Positions 25,118 through 34,796 are shown, counted from the first letter of the stretch. The stretch is 64,000 nt of DNA from an uncultured Clostridia bacterium (GCA_944367565.1 CALVWR010000006.1:1-64000), one strand, 5' to 3'. The notes: generated by a model not told the origin, from the letters alone. Program-made: numbers and translations.

Positions 25118-26472
25118 ATGTTAAGTAAGAAAGAGATATTTGAAACGATAGACATGGTGGAAAAGGAGCATCTCGACGTACGGACGATCACCATGGGGAT
25201 TTCGCTGATTCCCTGCATCAGGGAAAGCGCCGAAGCGACGGCGATTGCGTGTTACGACAGGATCTGCACCTTTGCGGAGCGCATCGTGAAGGTGGGGGAG
25301 GATCTGGAAAAGAGTACGGGATTCCGATCGTGAACAAGCGGGTATCCATCACGCCGGCGTCGCTTCTAACGTCGAACTTTGCGGGGCGCGAGATCGTGCT
25401 GGCAAAGAAGCTGGACGAAGCGGCGAAGAATGTGGGCGTGGATTTTCTGGGCGGATATTCCGCGCTGGTACAGAAGGGCATGACGGAGTACGAAAGATCG
25501 TTTCTCGAAAGCATTCCCGAGGCACTTGCCGTCACCGACAGGGTCTGTTCGTCGGTCAACGTCGGGTCGTCGAAGGCGGGCATCAATCTCGATGCCGTCG
25601 CGCTGATGGGGCGCATTGTGAAAGCGACGGCGGAACGGACAAAGGAAAACGACGGATTCGGCTGTGCAAAACTGGTGGTTTTCTGTAACGCGGTGGAAGA
25701 CAATCCGTTTATGGCAGGGGCGTTTCACGGGATCGGAGAAGCGGAAAAGGTGATCAACGTGGGCGTATCGGGTCCGGGCGTAGTGCATCACGCGCTGAAG
25801 AACAATCCCGATGCGGATATCGCGGAGATCGCGGAGATCATCAAGAAGACGGCGTTCAAGATCACGCGGGCGGGGCAGCTGATCGCCACGGAAGCGTCGA
25901 AGCGGCTGGATGCCGAATTCGGTATTGTCGATCTGTCGCTGGCGCCGACGCCGGTGATGGGCGACAGCGTCGCGCACATTCTGGAGGAGATCGGCTTGGA
26001 GCGCGTCGGTACGCACGGAACGACGGCGTGTCTTGCGCTTTTAAACGACGCGGTGAAGAAAGGCGGCGTCATGGCGAGTTCCAAAGTCGGCGGACTGTCG
26101 GGAGCGTTTATTCCGGTGAGCGAGGATTACGGCATGATCGAGGCGGCGCGTTGCGGCGAACTGACCTTCAACAAACTCGAAGCGATGACGGCGGTGTGCA
26201 GCGTGGGAATCGATATGGTTGCCATTCCGGGCGATACGAGCGCGTCGACCATCTCCGCCATGATCGCGGATGAAGCGGCGATCGGGATGATCAACAACAA
26301 GACCACGGCAGTACGGGTCATTCCCGTACCGGGAAAGACCGTGGGCGAATTTGTGGAATTCGGCGGACTGCTGGGCAAAGCGCCGATCATGGCGGTACAG
26401 CATGCGTCCGCGGCAAAGTTTATCGCGCGCGGCGGGAAGATCCCCGCGCCGATTCACAGCAACAAGAACTGA
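25118..26472 (+). pseudogene. PFL family (UPF0210/DUF711) protein, interrupted by a single-base frameshift
   Basis: The PFL-family reading is clear across the whole span, but it is split. 25118-25333 encodes the first 66 or so family residues, ending [11 protein letters not shown] and a stop. The next frame takes over with [15 protein letters not shown] and runs to 26472. One extra A in the run at 25308-25311 would restore EDLEKEYGIP, so a base was lost from a short A-run, either in the genome or in the assembly. Everything after the shift looks intact and conserved, including [23 protein letters not shown] and [17 protein letters not shown]. The family's biochemical role is uncertain. Partner ACT gene lies upstream. 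Confidence 0.75.
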
Positions 26473-26488
26473 ACAGGCTCGCGTAAGC

Positions 26489-26509
26489 ACCGGACGGGAT
26501 CCGTCCGGT
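26489..26509. repeat. Nine-base inverted repeat after the PFL gene
   Basis: ACCGGACGG pairs with CCGTCCGGT around GAT. The following sequence is AAAAGCGTTTT, so there is no clean T-run. It is the only candidate terminator between the PFL gene and pepF. Confidence 0.5.
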
Positions 26510-26552
26510 AAAAGCGTTTTAAAAAGGACGGCGCGCGAAAGGAGAAGATGGC

Positions 26553-28325
26553 ATGAAGAGAAAGGAGATCGAAGAAAAATATTTCTGGAATACGGCGGAC
26601 TTGTATCGGGATGCCGCCGAATGGGAGAAGGCGTACAAGGCGGCGGAAAAGGAAACGCTTGCGCCGTACCGCGGGAAACTGGGAAAAAAGGATACGCTTT
26701 TGGCGTGTCTGAAAAAGCAGGATGAAATTTCCCGCAGGCTGGAGCGTATCTATGTATACGCGCATATGCTTTCCGATCAGGATACGGGGGATGCGGAAAA
26801 CGGCGCGCTGGTGGCGCGGGCGCAGTCGCTGCTGGTAAAGCTCAACGCCGATTCGGCATACATTTTACCGGAGCTGACCGCGCTTGACGAAAAATATTTG
26901 CAGGAATGTGTTGAAGACGAAGCGTTTTCCGATTACGACTATATGCTGAAAACGATTCTCAAGGAAAAGCCGCACGTTCTGGGCGAGGAAGCGGAGAAAG
27001 TGCTGGCGCTCGGCGGGGACGTATATTCGGGATTCCGCGACGTATTCAACGTGGCGGACAATGCGGATTTTCCGTTTCCGACGGTAAAAGACGGGAACGG
27101 GCAGAAGGTGCGGGTGACGCACGGGATGTATTCCGTGTGTATGCAGAGCGCGGACAGGGCGTTCCGTCGCCGCGCGTTCAAGGCGTATTACGGCGGATAT
27201 ATCGGCATGGTCAACACGCTGACGGCAACGTATGCGGGAAGCGTGAAAAAGGACGTGTTTCTGACAAAGGCGAGGAAATACGAAAGCTGTCTTGCGAGAG
27301 CGCTTGCGGGAGAAGATGTGGAGCCGATCGTATACGAAAATCTGCTCAGGTATGTGCATAAGGGGTTGCCGGTCCTGCATCGGTACATTGCGGAAAAGAA
27401 GAAAGCTTTGCGGCTTGAAAAGATGCATATGTACGATATGTACGTGCCGGTGGTGGAAGACGCGGGACTGAAACTGACCTACGAGGAAGCGTGCGCCCTT
27501 GTGAAGGAAGGGCTGTCGCCGCTGGGAGAAGAGTATACGGCGTTATTGCAAAGAGCGTTTGACGAGAGGTGGATCGACGTATACGAAAACGACGGAAAGC
27601 GGAGCGGCGCATATTCCACGTCGTGTTACGAAGTGCACCCGTATGTGCTGTTGAATTATCAGCAGACCACGCACGACGTGTTCACGATCGCGCACGAAAT
27701 GGGGCACAGCATCCATTCGTATTATTCCAACAAGACGCAGCCGTATGCGAAGGCGGATTATAAGATTTTCGTGGCGGAAGTGGCGAGCACGGTGAACGAA
27801 GTCCTGTTGCTGAAGCATATTTTGGGGAAAGCAAAGGACGGAAAACTGAAAAAATATCTGCTGTCCTATCTGCTGGAGATGATCCGGACGACGCTGTTCA
27901 GGCAGACGCAGTTTGCGGAATTTGAATACAAGGCGCACGAGATGGCGGAAAAAGGTATTCCGCTTACGAAGGAAGCGCTGTGCAGGAAGTATCTGAAACT
28001 CAATCGGGAATATTACGGAAAGGCGGTGGAGAGCGACAGGGAAATCGCATACGAATGGGCGAGGATTCCGCATTTTTACACGTCGTTTTACGTATATAAA
28101 TATGCAACGGGGATCATCAGCGCGCTGTATATTGCGGACAGGATTCTGACGGAAGGCGCTCCGGCGGTCGCGGATTACAAGCGGTTCTTGTCGTCGGGCG
28201 GGAGCGGCGATCCGGTGAGTCTGCTGAAGATCGCGGGGGTAGATCTGACGAAGACAGATGCGTTCGACGGGGCGATGCGCGTATTTGAAGACACGCTGGA
28301 AGCGTTTGTTGCGGCGAAAGAGTGA
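26553..28325 (+). CDS. pepF: Oligoendopeptidase F (M3 family)
   Basis: A 590-residue cytoplasmic zinc peptidase that trims short peptides. The M3 active site IAHEMGHSIHSYYS is near residue 380, with the third ligand Glu about 28 residues later in VAEVASTVNE. The N-terminal half is the PepF helical domain. The length is usual for PepF. GGAG lies eight bases before the ATG at 26553; an out-of-frame ATG at 26548 is followed at once by a stop. It overlaps nothing and is followed 16 bases later by a YcxB-like gene. Confidence 0.95.
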   Translation: MKRKEIEEKYFWNTADLYRDAAEWEKAYKAAEKETLAPYRGKLGKKDTLLACLKKQDEISRRLERIYVYAHMLSDQDTGDAENGALVARAQSLLVKLNADSAYILPELTALDEKYLQECVEDEAFSDYDYMLKTILKEKPHVLGEEAEKVLALGGDVYSGFRDVFNVADNADFPFPTVKDGNGQKVRVTHGMYSVCMQSADRAFRRRAFKAYYGGYIGMVNTLTATYAGSVKKDVFLTKARKYESCLARALAGEDVEPIVYENLLRYVHKGLPVLHRYIAEKKKALRLEKMHMYDMYVPVVEDAGLKLTYEEACALVKEGLSPLGEEYTALLQRAFDERWIDVYENDGKRSGAYSTSCYEVHPYVLLNYQQTTHDVFTIAHEMGHSIHSYYSNKTQPYAKADYKIFVAEVASTVNEVLLLKHILGKAKDGKLKKYLLSYLLEMIRTTLFRQTQFAEFEYKAHEMAEKGIPLTKEALCRKYLKLNREYYGKAVESDREIAYEWARIPHFYTSFYVYKYATGIISALYIADRILTEGAPAVADYKRFLSSGGSGDPVSLLKIAGVDLTKTDAFDGAMRVFEDTLEAFVAAKE

Positions 28326-28341
28326 GAAGAGAAAGGAAAGC

Positions 28342-28908
28342 ATGGTAAGAGCACGTTACAGAAACACGGAAGAGGACCTGAAGAGATTCATGCGCCACAC
28401 GGAACTGATCGTAAAGGGAAAGTTATTCAAAGCGCTGATGTTTTTCGGTTGTGCGGCGGCGGTGCTGATCGTGGCGTTTTTCACGGCGCAGGGCGTATTT
28501 CTGTTTTGCGCGGCGATTTTCGCGGCGTTCGGACTGTTGATGACGGTGCTGGCGATTTCGGTGGCGAACAGAAACGCGAAGCGGCTGATGAAGGAAGCGA
28601 AAGAGTTTACGTCGGTGGAGAACACATACACGTTTACGGAGGAAAAATTCACCGTAGAGAACAAGGTGAAGGGAAAGATCCGGGAAAAGGATGTGGATTA
28701 CAGCGGGATCGTCCGTGCGGATGAAAACGGCAGATTTATTTATCTGTATGTCAATACCGCTCTCGCATTCATCGTAGAGAAGTCGAAGATCGAAGAAGGC
28801 AGCGCGGAAGAACTGAGAAAAATACTGCGCGGGGCGCTGGGTAAGCGTTGCAAGTGCAAAAACGGAGGCAGGAAAAAAGATGCCGCAGAAAAACGAAAAG
28901 AAGAATAA
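28342..28908 (+). CDS. YcxB-like membrane protein
   Basis: A 188-residue protein with a short polar N terminus (YRNTEEDLKRFM), two hydrophobic segments (about residues 33-50 and 54-74) and a soluble tail with EKFTVENKVKGKIREKDVDYSGI and ending in a Lys-rich stretch. This order resembles the YcxB-like family; that call is tentative. Function is unknown. I start at ATG 28342, which has AAAGGAAAG upstream, not at the earlier in-frame start inside pepF. Its last 29 bases overlap the helicase gene. Confidence 0.6.
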   Translation: MVRARYRNTEEDLKRFMRHTELIVKGKLFKALMFFGCAAAVLIVAFFTAQGVFLFCAAIFAAFGLLMTVLAISVANRNAKRLMKEAKEFTSVENTYTFTEEKFTVENKVKGKIREKDVDYSGIVRADENGRFIYLYVNTALAFIVEKSKIEEGSAEELRKILRGALGKRCKCKNGGRKKDAAEKRKEE

Positions 28909-30382
28909 GCCGGCGGGAGGAATGCCGTACAATCTGGAGGCGGAACAGTCGATTCTCGGGTGTCTGATGGTGGATCGGGACATTCAGCTCGACGTCCTTT
29001 CGCAGCTCGGCGAAGAGGATTTTTATTCGGAATCGCACGGATATATTTATAACGCGATGGCGGAGATCAACAGGCAGAACGTGCCGGTGGATTTTGTCAC
29101 GCTGATCGACGAGCTGGAGAAGGAAGGGAATCTGGAAGCGGCGGGAGGAATATCCTATCTGACCGATCTGACAAAGATCATGCCGTCCACGGCGAATTAC
29201 CGGTATTATCTGGAGATCGTGAAACGGGATTCGGTTCTGCGCCGACTGATCAGGAGTTCGCAGGCGATCATTCAAAACGCCGTAGAGAGTACGGACAAGG
29301 GCAAGAGCGTGGCTTTTGCGGAAAAGGAGATTTTCGACGTATCGATGACGCTGGACACGTCGTCGATGGTACGGGTGGACGCGGTCGTACCCGAGGTCTT
29401 GCAGCGGTTCAACGCGATCAGCAAAGACAAGGACGCGTTTCAGGGCTTGCAGACGGGATTCAGGCAGTTCGATCTGCTGACGAACGGCTTGCACGAAACC
29501 GATCTGGTATTGCTTGCGGCGCGTCCCGCGATGGGAAAGACGTCGTTTGCCATGAATATCGTGGAGAACATCGCAACCACGCAGAATAAAGTCTGCGCGG
29601 TATTTTCGCTGGAGATGGGAAGAGAGCAGCTCGCGCAGAGAATGCTTTGTTCGATTGCGGAAGTGAATATGCAGAAGGCGCTGAAGGGGCAGCTGAACAA
29701 GGAAGAATGGAAGCGGCTTGCGGAAGCGCAGAACAAGCTGAACGCGGCGAAGATCTTCATCGACGATTCCGCGATGATCACGCCGGCGGAGATGCTGTCG
29801 AAGTGCAGGCGGCTGAAGCGCAAATACGGATTGGATCTCGTCATGGTGGATTATTTGCAACTGATGAATTCGGGAACGCGCAACAGCAGCGACAGCCGAC
29901 AGAACGAAATCTCGGAGATTTCGAGGAACATGAAGATTCTGGCGAAGGAGATCCGCGTGCCGGTGCTGGCGTTGTCGCAGTTATCGCGCGCGGTGGAATC
30001 GAGAACGGGACACAGACCGCAGTTGAGCGACCTGCGCGAATCGGGCGCGATCGAGCAGGATGCGGATATCGTCATGTTCATCCACCGGCCCGACAAATAC
30101 TCCGACGCGAAGGAGATGGCGGAAGGCAAGGTGCAGGCGAATGTGGCGGAGATTCTGATTGAAAAGCACAGAAACGGACCTACGGGAACGGTAAAGCTGT
30201 ATTTCAAGGGCGAGTGTACGAAATTTCTCAATCTGGACGAACGGACGGAAGCGGAAGTGCGGCAGGCGGAGAAAGAGGAATTTACGGAAGAAGAAAGCGG
30301 ATTAAGAGAGGACGGAGAGCCGGTGCGGGTGAACGCATCCGATGCGGGGTTCACGCCGCCGGACGATGAAGACGTGTGGTGA
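28880..30382 (+). CDS. dnaB: Replicative DNA helicase
   Basis: A 500-residue hexameric helicase that unwinds DNA at the fork. The N-terminal domain begins PYNLEAEQSILGCLMVD. The RecA-like motor follows with Walker A RPAMGKTS near residue 216, MVDYLQLM (Walker B) and the arginine-finger region LRESGAIEQDAD. The family usually ends near 445-455 residues; here about 45 acidic residues follow, rich in Glu and Asp (EKEEFTEEESGLREDGEP). The loader DnaI is encoded at 15038. The ATG lies inside the preceding gene after GGAGGCAGG. No ssb or rplI is nearby, unlike in Bacillus. Confidence 0.96.
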   Translation: MPQKNEKKNKPAGGMPYNLEAEQSILGCLMVDRDIQLDVLSQLGEEDFYSESHGYIYNAMAEINRQNVPVDFVTLIDELEKEGNLEAAGGISYLTDLTKIMPSTANYRYYLEIVKRDSVLRRLIRSSQAIIQNAVESTDKGKSVAFAEKEIFDVSMTLDTSSMVRVDAVVPEVLQRFNAISKDKDAFQGLQTGFRQFDLLTNGLHETDLVLLAARPAMGKTSFAMNIVENIATTQNKVCAVFSLEMGREQLAQRMLCSIAEVNMQKALKGQLNKEEWKRLAEAQNKLNAAKIFIDDSAMITPAEMLSKCRRLKRKYGLDLVMVDYLQLMNSGTRNSSDSRQNEISEISRNMKILAKEIRVPVLALSQLSRAVESRTGHRPQLSDLRESGAIEQDADIVMFIHRPDKYSDAKEMAEGKVQANVAEILIEKHRNGPTGTVKLYFKGECTKFLNLDERTEAEVRQAEKEEFTEEESGLREDGEPVRVNASDAGFTPPDDEDVW

Positions 30383-30384
30383 AA

Positions 30385-31401
30385 ATGGAAACGAAAATAC
30401 TTCCCGTGACGGACGAGAGCGTGGCGCTGGCAAAGGAGATCTTGCTCGGGGGCGGGCTCGTGGCGATCCCGACGGAAACGGTATACGGGTTGGGAGCGAA
30501 CGGGTTTGACGGCGCGGCGGTGAAAAAGATTTACGAAGTTAAGGGGCGTCCGACGGATAATCCGCTGATCGCGCACGTAGATCCGGGATACGATCTTACG
30601 CGTTTGGTCTATATCGAAAACGATTACGCGCTGAAACTGAAAGAAAAATTTACGCCGGGACCGTTGACGATGGTGTTTTTTTCCAAAGGAAAAATCTGTC
30701 GGGAGGCGGTGTGTGGCGGAGATACTCTGGCGGTGCGGATTCCGTCGCATCGGGGGGCGCAGAAAGTGCTTGCGGCGGCGGGAGTGCCGATCGTGGCGCC
30801 GTCGGCGAATATATCCAAGCATGTGAGCCCCGTCACGGCGGAACACGTTTATGAAGATCTGCACGGCAGGATTCCTCTGATTCTGGACGGGGGGCGCTGT
30901 ACGGGCGGAATCGAAAGCACGGTGCTTGACGTGACGGGCAAAGTGCCTCGTATCCTGCGGGAGGGGCTGATCACGCGGGAGATGATCGCGTCCGTTGCGG
31001 GAGCGTGCGAGATTGCGCAGCACAAGCCGACGGACAAGGTGCGATCGCCCGGAGTAAAATACGGGCATTATATGCCGCGGTGCGACACGGCGCGTTTCTG
31101 CGCGGGGGAGGAAGCGAAAGCGGCGGCGCTGTATGATGAAACCGTAAAGAGCGGCGGACGCGCGTTGATTCTTTGCGGGGAAGAGCGGCGCGGGGCGTTT
31201 GCGGGAAGAGACGTGATTTCGCTCGGTATCGGCGGAGAAGCGATGGCGGCGAATCTGTTCGCGGCATTGCGCGAGGGCGAAAAGAGGGCGGACCTGATTA
31301 TTGCCGTGGAGCCGGAAGAGAAGAACGGCGTATATGCCGGCGTGATGAACCGACTGTGCAAGGCGGTGAAAAAGTACGGGGAAGGCGGTGAGAAGCATTG
31401 A
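30385..31401 (+). CDS. tsaC: L-threonylcarbamoyladenylate synthase (Sua5-type)
   Basis: A 338-residue Sua5-type enzyme that makes threonylcarbamoyl-AMP from Thr, bicarbonate and ATP for the t6A modification of tRNAs reading ANN codons. The YrdC domain fills residues 1-210, with IPTETVYGLGANG, KGRPTDNPLI and APSANISKHVSPV; a linker SPGVKYGHYMPRC and a C-terminal Sua5 domain follow, so it is the long type. I start at ATG 30385; GTG codons at 30376 and 30379 are alternatives, with no clear ribosome site for any. It overlaps or abuts dnaB and ywlE, an order like ywlC-ywlE in Bacillus. Confidence 0.93.
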   Translation: METKILPVTDESVALAKEILLGGGLVAIPTETVYGLGANGFDGAAVKKIYEVKGRPTDNPLIAHVDPGYDLTRLVYIENDYALKLKEKFTPGPLTMVFFSKGKICREAVCGGDTLAVRIPSHRGAQKVLAAAGVPIVAPSANISKHVSPVTAEHVYEDLHGRIPLILDGGRCTGGIESTVLDVTGKVPRILREGLITREMIASVAGACEIAQHKPTDKVRSPGVKYGHYMPRCDTARFCAGEEAKAAALYDETVKSGGRALILCGEERRGAFAGRDVISLGIGGEAMAANLFAALREGEKRADLIIAVEPEEKNGVYAGVMNRLCKAVKKYGEGGEKH

Positions 31402-31838
31402 AAAGGATCTTGTTCGTATGCACCGGAAACACCTGTCGCTCGCCGATGGCGGAAGCGATATTAAAACAAAAGCTGAAGTGGGCGGGGGTGAAAGGCTACA
31501 GCGTTTCTTCGGCGGGGCTTCGGGCGACGGAGGGTGAAAAGATGAGCGAAAACGCGCGGAAGGCCTTACGGCGTCTGGGTGTGAAATACGGCGCGTTCCG
31601 ATCGAGGCAGCTTACCGAAGAGCTGATAAAGCGGAGCGATTACATCGTATGCATGACGGAATCGCACCGGCTGGCGCTGGACCTTCCGAAAGCGAAGAGC
31701 ATGGCGGACATTGCCGGCGGCGCGGACATCGACGATCCGTACGGCGGAAGCGAAAACGATTATATAGACTGTTCGCATCAGATCGAGCGGTGCTGTAACG
31801 CGATCATGAAGAAGATCATGAACGGGGAAGAAATATAA
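31398..31838 (+). CDS. ywlE: Protein-arginine phosphatase (low-molecular-weight phosphatase fold)
   Basis: A 146-residue enzyme of the low-molecular-weight tyrosine phosphatase fold. The loop is CTGNTCRS with nucleophile Cys8 and Arg14; the acid Asp is in IDDPYGGS. In Bacillus YwlE a Thr in this loop (T11, here T12) sets specificity for phospho-arginine, so this is probably the eraser for the McsB kinase encoded at 34796. Start is TTG 31398, overlapping the tsaC stop. Gene order tsaC-ywlE-rpiB parallels ywlC-ywlE-ywlF of Bacillus, where ywlF is rpiB. Confidence 0.9.
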   Translation: MKRILFVCTGNTCRSPMAEAILKQKLKWAGVKGYSVSSAGLRATEGEKMSENARKALRRLGVKYGAFRSRQLTEELIKRSDYIVCMTESHRLALDLPKAKSMADIAGGADIDDPYGGSENDYIDCSHQIERCCNAIMKKIMNGEEI

Positions 31839-31853
31839 GGAAGGAGAAAAGGT

Positions 31854-32303
31854 ATGAAAATTGCGATAGCGAGCGATCACGGCGGATACGAACTGAAAGA
31901 AGAGTTAAAGAAGCATCTCGAAGAAAGAAAACTTGCGTACCGGGATTACGGTACGGACAGTACGGCGTCGGTGGACTATCCGGATTATGCGGAGAAGGCG
32001 GCGGAAGGCGTATTGTCGGGAGAATGTACATTCGGCATCGTGATCTGCGGGACGGGGATCGGAATTTCGATCGCGGCGAATAAGATACCGGGGATTCGCT
32101 GCGCGCACTGTCACGACGGGTACAGCGCGAAGATGGCGCGTGCGCATAACGATGCGAATATGCTGGCGTTCGGCGCGCGGGTGATCGGCGCGGGGCTGAT
32201 GTGCGAGATTGTGGATGCATTTCTCGGCGGCGCTTTTGAAGGCGGAAGACACAGCCGTCGGGTGGAAAAAATAAAGGAAATCGAAAGAAAATACGCAAAA
32301 TAA
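31854..32303 (+). CDS. rpiB: Ribose-5-phosphate isomerase B
   Basis: A 149-residue isomerase linking ribulose 5-phosphate and ribose 5-phosphate in the pentose phosphate pathway. Family marks are IASDHGGYELKEEL at the start, VDYPDYA, and the catalytic Cys region GIVICGTGIGISIAANK with His in RCAHCHDGYSA. Allose-6-phosphate isomerase is a near relative, but position next to ywlE favours RpiB. A strong AAGGAGAAAAGG site precedes the ATG. Confidence 0.94.
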   Translation: MKIAIASDHGGYELKEELKKHLEERKLAYRDYGTDSTASVDYPDYAEKAAEGVLSGECTFGIVICGTGIGISIAANKIPGIRCAHCHDGYSAKMARAHNDANMLAFGARVIGAGLMCEIVDAFLGGAFEGGRHSRRVEKIKEIERKYAK

Positions 32304-32314
32304 GGGGGGAAAAT

Positions 32315-33190
32315 ATGAACGGTGTGAAGAAAGCGGTAATCACGACGGCGGGGATGGGAACGCGGTTTCTGCCGGCGACCAAAGCCGTACCGAAGTCGAT
32401 GCTGCCGATCGTGGACAGACCGATTCTGGATTATATCATCGACGAAGCGGCGGCTTCGGGAATGGAAGAAGCGATTGTCGTCATCGGATCGAATGCGGAA
32501 GTGATCGAGAAGCATTTTGAACGGGACGCATATTTGGAAGAGCGGCTGAAGTCGGACAAAAAAGACGGGTTGCTTGCGGCGGTGCGGAAGATCACGGACA
32601 GAATCAAGATCACGTTTGTAACGCAGGAAGAGATGAACGGACTTGCGGGGGCGCTGCTGTATGCGGAAAAGGCGGTCGGAAACGAACCGTTCGCACTGCT
32701 TCTCGGCGACGAGATCATCTATACAAAGGCGGATCAGAAGCCGTGTATCCGGCAGCTTTGCGACGTTTACGAAAAGACGGAAAAGACGGTGATTGCGACG
32801 ATGCGCGTGAGCGATAAAGACGTGGAAAAATACGGAAACATCGGGATTGCGAAGGATGGGGCGATCAAAGAAGTGAACGACCTTGCGGAAAAGCCGAAGG
32901 CGGAGGAGAAGCTGTCGAATTACGCCATTATCGGCAGATATGTTCTGGCGCCGGGGATTTTCGATGAAATACGCAAGTTGAAAAAACACGGAAACGAGAT
33001 CATTCTGACGGACGCGTTTTGCTCGATGGCAAAAAGAGGGGAGATCGTGGCGTCGGAGTTTGAAGGAACGCGATACGACGTCGGCGACAAGAGCGGCTAT
33101 GTACAGGCGAACGTGGCATATGCGCTGCGCGATCCGTCGATCGGGAGCGGGATTGCCGAATTTATCGGAAAGATACGGGAAGAATTATGA
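32315..33190 (+). CDS. galU: UTP-glucose-1-phosphate uridylyltransferase
   Basis: A 291-residue nucleotidyltransferase that makes UDP-glucose, used for cell-wall polymers and sugar exchange. The N-terminal loop TAGMGTRFLPATKAVPKSMLPIVDRP is the classical GalU signature, with LLGDEIIY for the metal Asp region and EKPKAEEKLSNYAIIGRYV later. It is distinct from the ADP-glucose enzymes at 43293 and 44498. AAGGGGG lies before the ATG. Its end overlaps the amidohydrolase start by four bases. Confidence 0.95.
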   Translation: MNGVKKAVITTAGMGTRFLPATKAVPKSMLPIVDRPILDYIIDEAAASGMEEAIVVIGSNAEVIEKHFERDAYLEERLKSDKKDGLLAAVRKITDRIKITFVTQEEMNGLAGALLYAEKAVGNEPFALLLGDEIIYTKADQKPCIRQLCDVYEKTEKTVIATMRVSDKDVEKYGNIGIAKDGAIKEVNDLAEKPKAEEKLSNYAIIGRYVLAPGIFDEIRKLKKHGNEIILTDAFCSMAKRGEIVASEFEGTRYDVGDKSGYVQANVAYALRDPSIGSGIAEFIGKIREEL

Positions 33191-34485
33191 ATATCAGGCT
33201 GAAGAACGCCGTGATCATGCCGAAAGCGGGAGCGGAAGCCTTTCGCGGCGAGGTGCAGATCGCGGACGGGAAGATCGTTTACGCGGGAAAGCAGAACGAC
33301 AGGATGTATTTTGCCGCGGAGAGGGAAAAGGATTGCAGGGGCAATCTGCTTGTGCCGGGGTTCTGCAACGCGCACGCCCATTCCGCGATGACGCTGTTCC
33401 GGGGAATTGCGGACGATCTGCCGTTACGGGAATGGCTGTTTGACAGGATTTTTCCGCTGGAAGACTGCCTGACGGAGGAAGACGTTTACTGGGGAACGAT
33501 GCTGGCGGCGGCGGAGTATGTCCGCGGAGGGACGACGGCTGTGGCGGATATGTATTTTTTTCACGATACGGCGGCGAAGGCACTCCGAAAGAGCGGGATG
33601 GCGGTTGCGCTGTGTTGCGGGACCAACGATATCGGCGGCGGGGACGTAAAGGAACATCTGAAAACGATGGAAAGCAGGTATCATGCGTATGAAGGGAAAG
33701 AGAGGCTGAAATATATTCTCGGACTTCATGCGGAATACACCTGCAGCGACGCGTTGCTGGAAGGAACGGCGGATCTTGCGGCGACGCTGGGCGCGCCGAC
33801 GTATATTCATTGCAGCGAAACGCTCAAGGAAGTGGGAGAATGCAGCGTACGCAGGGGGATGACGCCGGTAGAATATTTACATAAAATCGGCTTTTTCGAT
33901 TGCGGCGGGATTATCGCGCACGGGACGTATCTGGAAAAGACGGATATCGAATTGCTGAAGGAAAAAAACGTGACGGTGGCGAGCAACCCGTCGAGCAATC
34001 TGAAGCTGGCAAGCGGGGTAGCGCCGGTGTATACGATGCTGAAAAACGGCTTGCGGGTTGCGCTGGGAACGGACGGCGCGGCGAGCAACAACGCGTTGTC
34101 GATGTTCCGTGAGATGTATCTGATGAGCTGTCTGCAGAAGGAGCGGATGAAGGACGCGGCGGCGGTTTCGGCGGAGAGCGCGTTATCGGCGGCGACCGAA
34201 GCGGGGTACGCGGCGCTCGGATTCAACGGGGGAGAAATCAGGGAAGGAAAGGATGCGGATCTGGTTCTCATCGATCTGGACGCGCCGGGTATGCGTCCCC
34301 GTGCGGATTTCGGAAAAAGTCTGGTGTATTCGGCGGATACGTCGGCGGTGCTGATGACGGTTGCCGGGGGGCACATTGCCTATGAAGAGGGGCAATACGA
34401 AATCGGAGAAAAAATAGAAGAAATTTACCGGAATACGGAAAGATGTATCAAGAGACTGCGGGAAGCGGCGGAGAAGCGCGCATGA
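33187..34485 (+). CDS. mtaD: Amidohydrolase, probably 5-methylthioadenosine/S-adenosylhomocysteine deaminase
   Basis: A 432-residue TIM-barrel metal hydrolase. Ligands are visible as HAHSAMTLFRG, the HAEYTCSD pair near residue 183, THCSE-like YIHCSETLKEVG, and the Asp of LGTDGAASNNALSMF. These motifs fit the MtaD/SsnA group, which deaminates methylthioadenosine, S-adenosylhomocysteine or adenosine. Substrate cannot be fixed from sequence. It stands where ctsR is found in Bacillus, directly before mcsA, and overlaps that gene by four bases. Confidence 0.85.
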   Translation: MNIRLKNAVIMPKAGAEAFRGEVQIADGKIVYAGKQNDRMYFAAEREKDCRGNLLVPGFCNAHAHSAMTLFRGIADDLPLREWLFDRIFPLEDCLTEEDVYWGTMLAAAEYVRGGTTAVADMYFFHDTAAKALRKSGMAVALCCGTNDIGGGDVKEHLKTMESRYHAYEGKERLKYILGLHAEYTCSDALLEGTADLAATLGAPTYIHCSETLKEVGECSVRRGMTPVEYLHKIGFFDCGGIIAHGTYLEKTDIELLKEKNVTVASNPSSNLKLASGVAPVYTMLKNGLRVALGTDGAASNNALSMFREMYLMSCLQKERMKDAAAVSAESALSAATEAGYAALGFNGGEIREGKDADLVLIDLDAPGMRPRADFGKSLVYSADTSAVLMTVAGGHIAYEEGQYEIGEKIEEIYRNTERCIKRLREAAEKRA

Positions 34486-34796
34486 ACAAAAAGTGCGGCA
34501 AATGCGGAACGACGCTGGAACAATTTTATCATACGTCGTTGTTGGGCTGCGAGAATTGTTATCGGGTCTTTGCGGCGGAGTTGGAAGCGGTGCTGCTGAA
34601 ACTGCACGGCAAGACGGTGCATACCGGCAAGACGCCGAAGATCGGGGATATCGAGAGGCAGTTGCTGTTTGAATATGAAACGTTGCTCGAGGAGAAAGAG
34701 AGCGCGATGCTGCGGGGTGAATTCGACGAAGCGAACGCGCTGGGCGGGCAGATCAGGCAGCTGTATCTGGAGTTATCGCGCAGGGGGTTGAAGTAA
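34482..34796 (+). CDS. mcsA: McsA-like zinc protein, short form (activator of McsB)
   Basis: A 104-residue protein matching only the second half of Bacillus McsA (about 185 residues). It keeps one treble of Cys pairs, CGKCG at residues 5-9 and CENCY at 23-27, the THTGK-like stretch HGKTVHTGKTPK, and a C-terminal UVR motif (FEYETLLEEKESAMLRGEFDEANALGGQIRQL), which in the family binds the kinase or ClpC. The N-terminal zinc finger is absent. In Bacillus McsA activates the McsB arginine kinase. I start at ATG 34482, which overlaps the deaminase stop; the upstream frame has no extra Cys pair, so the short form is not a start error. Confidence 0.85.
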   Translation: MNKKCGKCGTTLEQFYHTSLLGCENCYRVFAAELEAVLLKLHGKTVHTGKTPKIGDIERQLLFEYETLLEEKESAMLRGEFDEANALGGQIRQLYLELSRRGLK

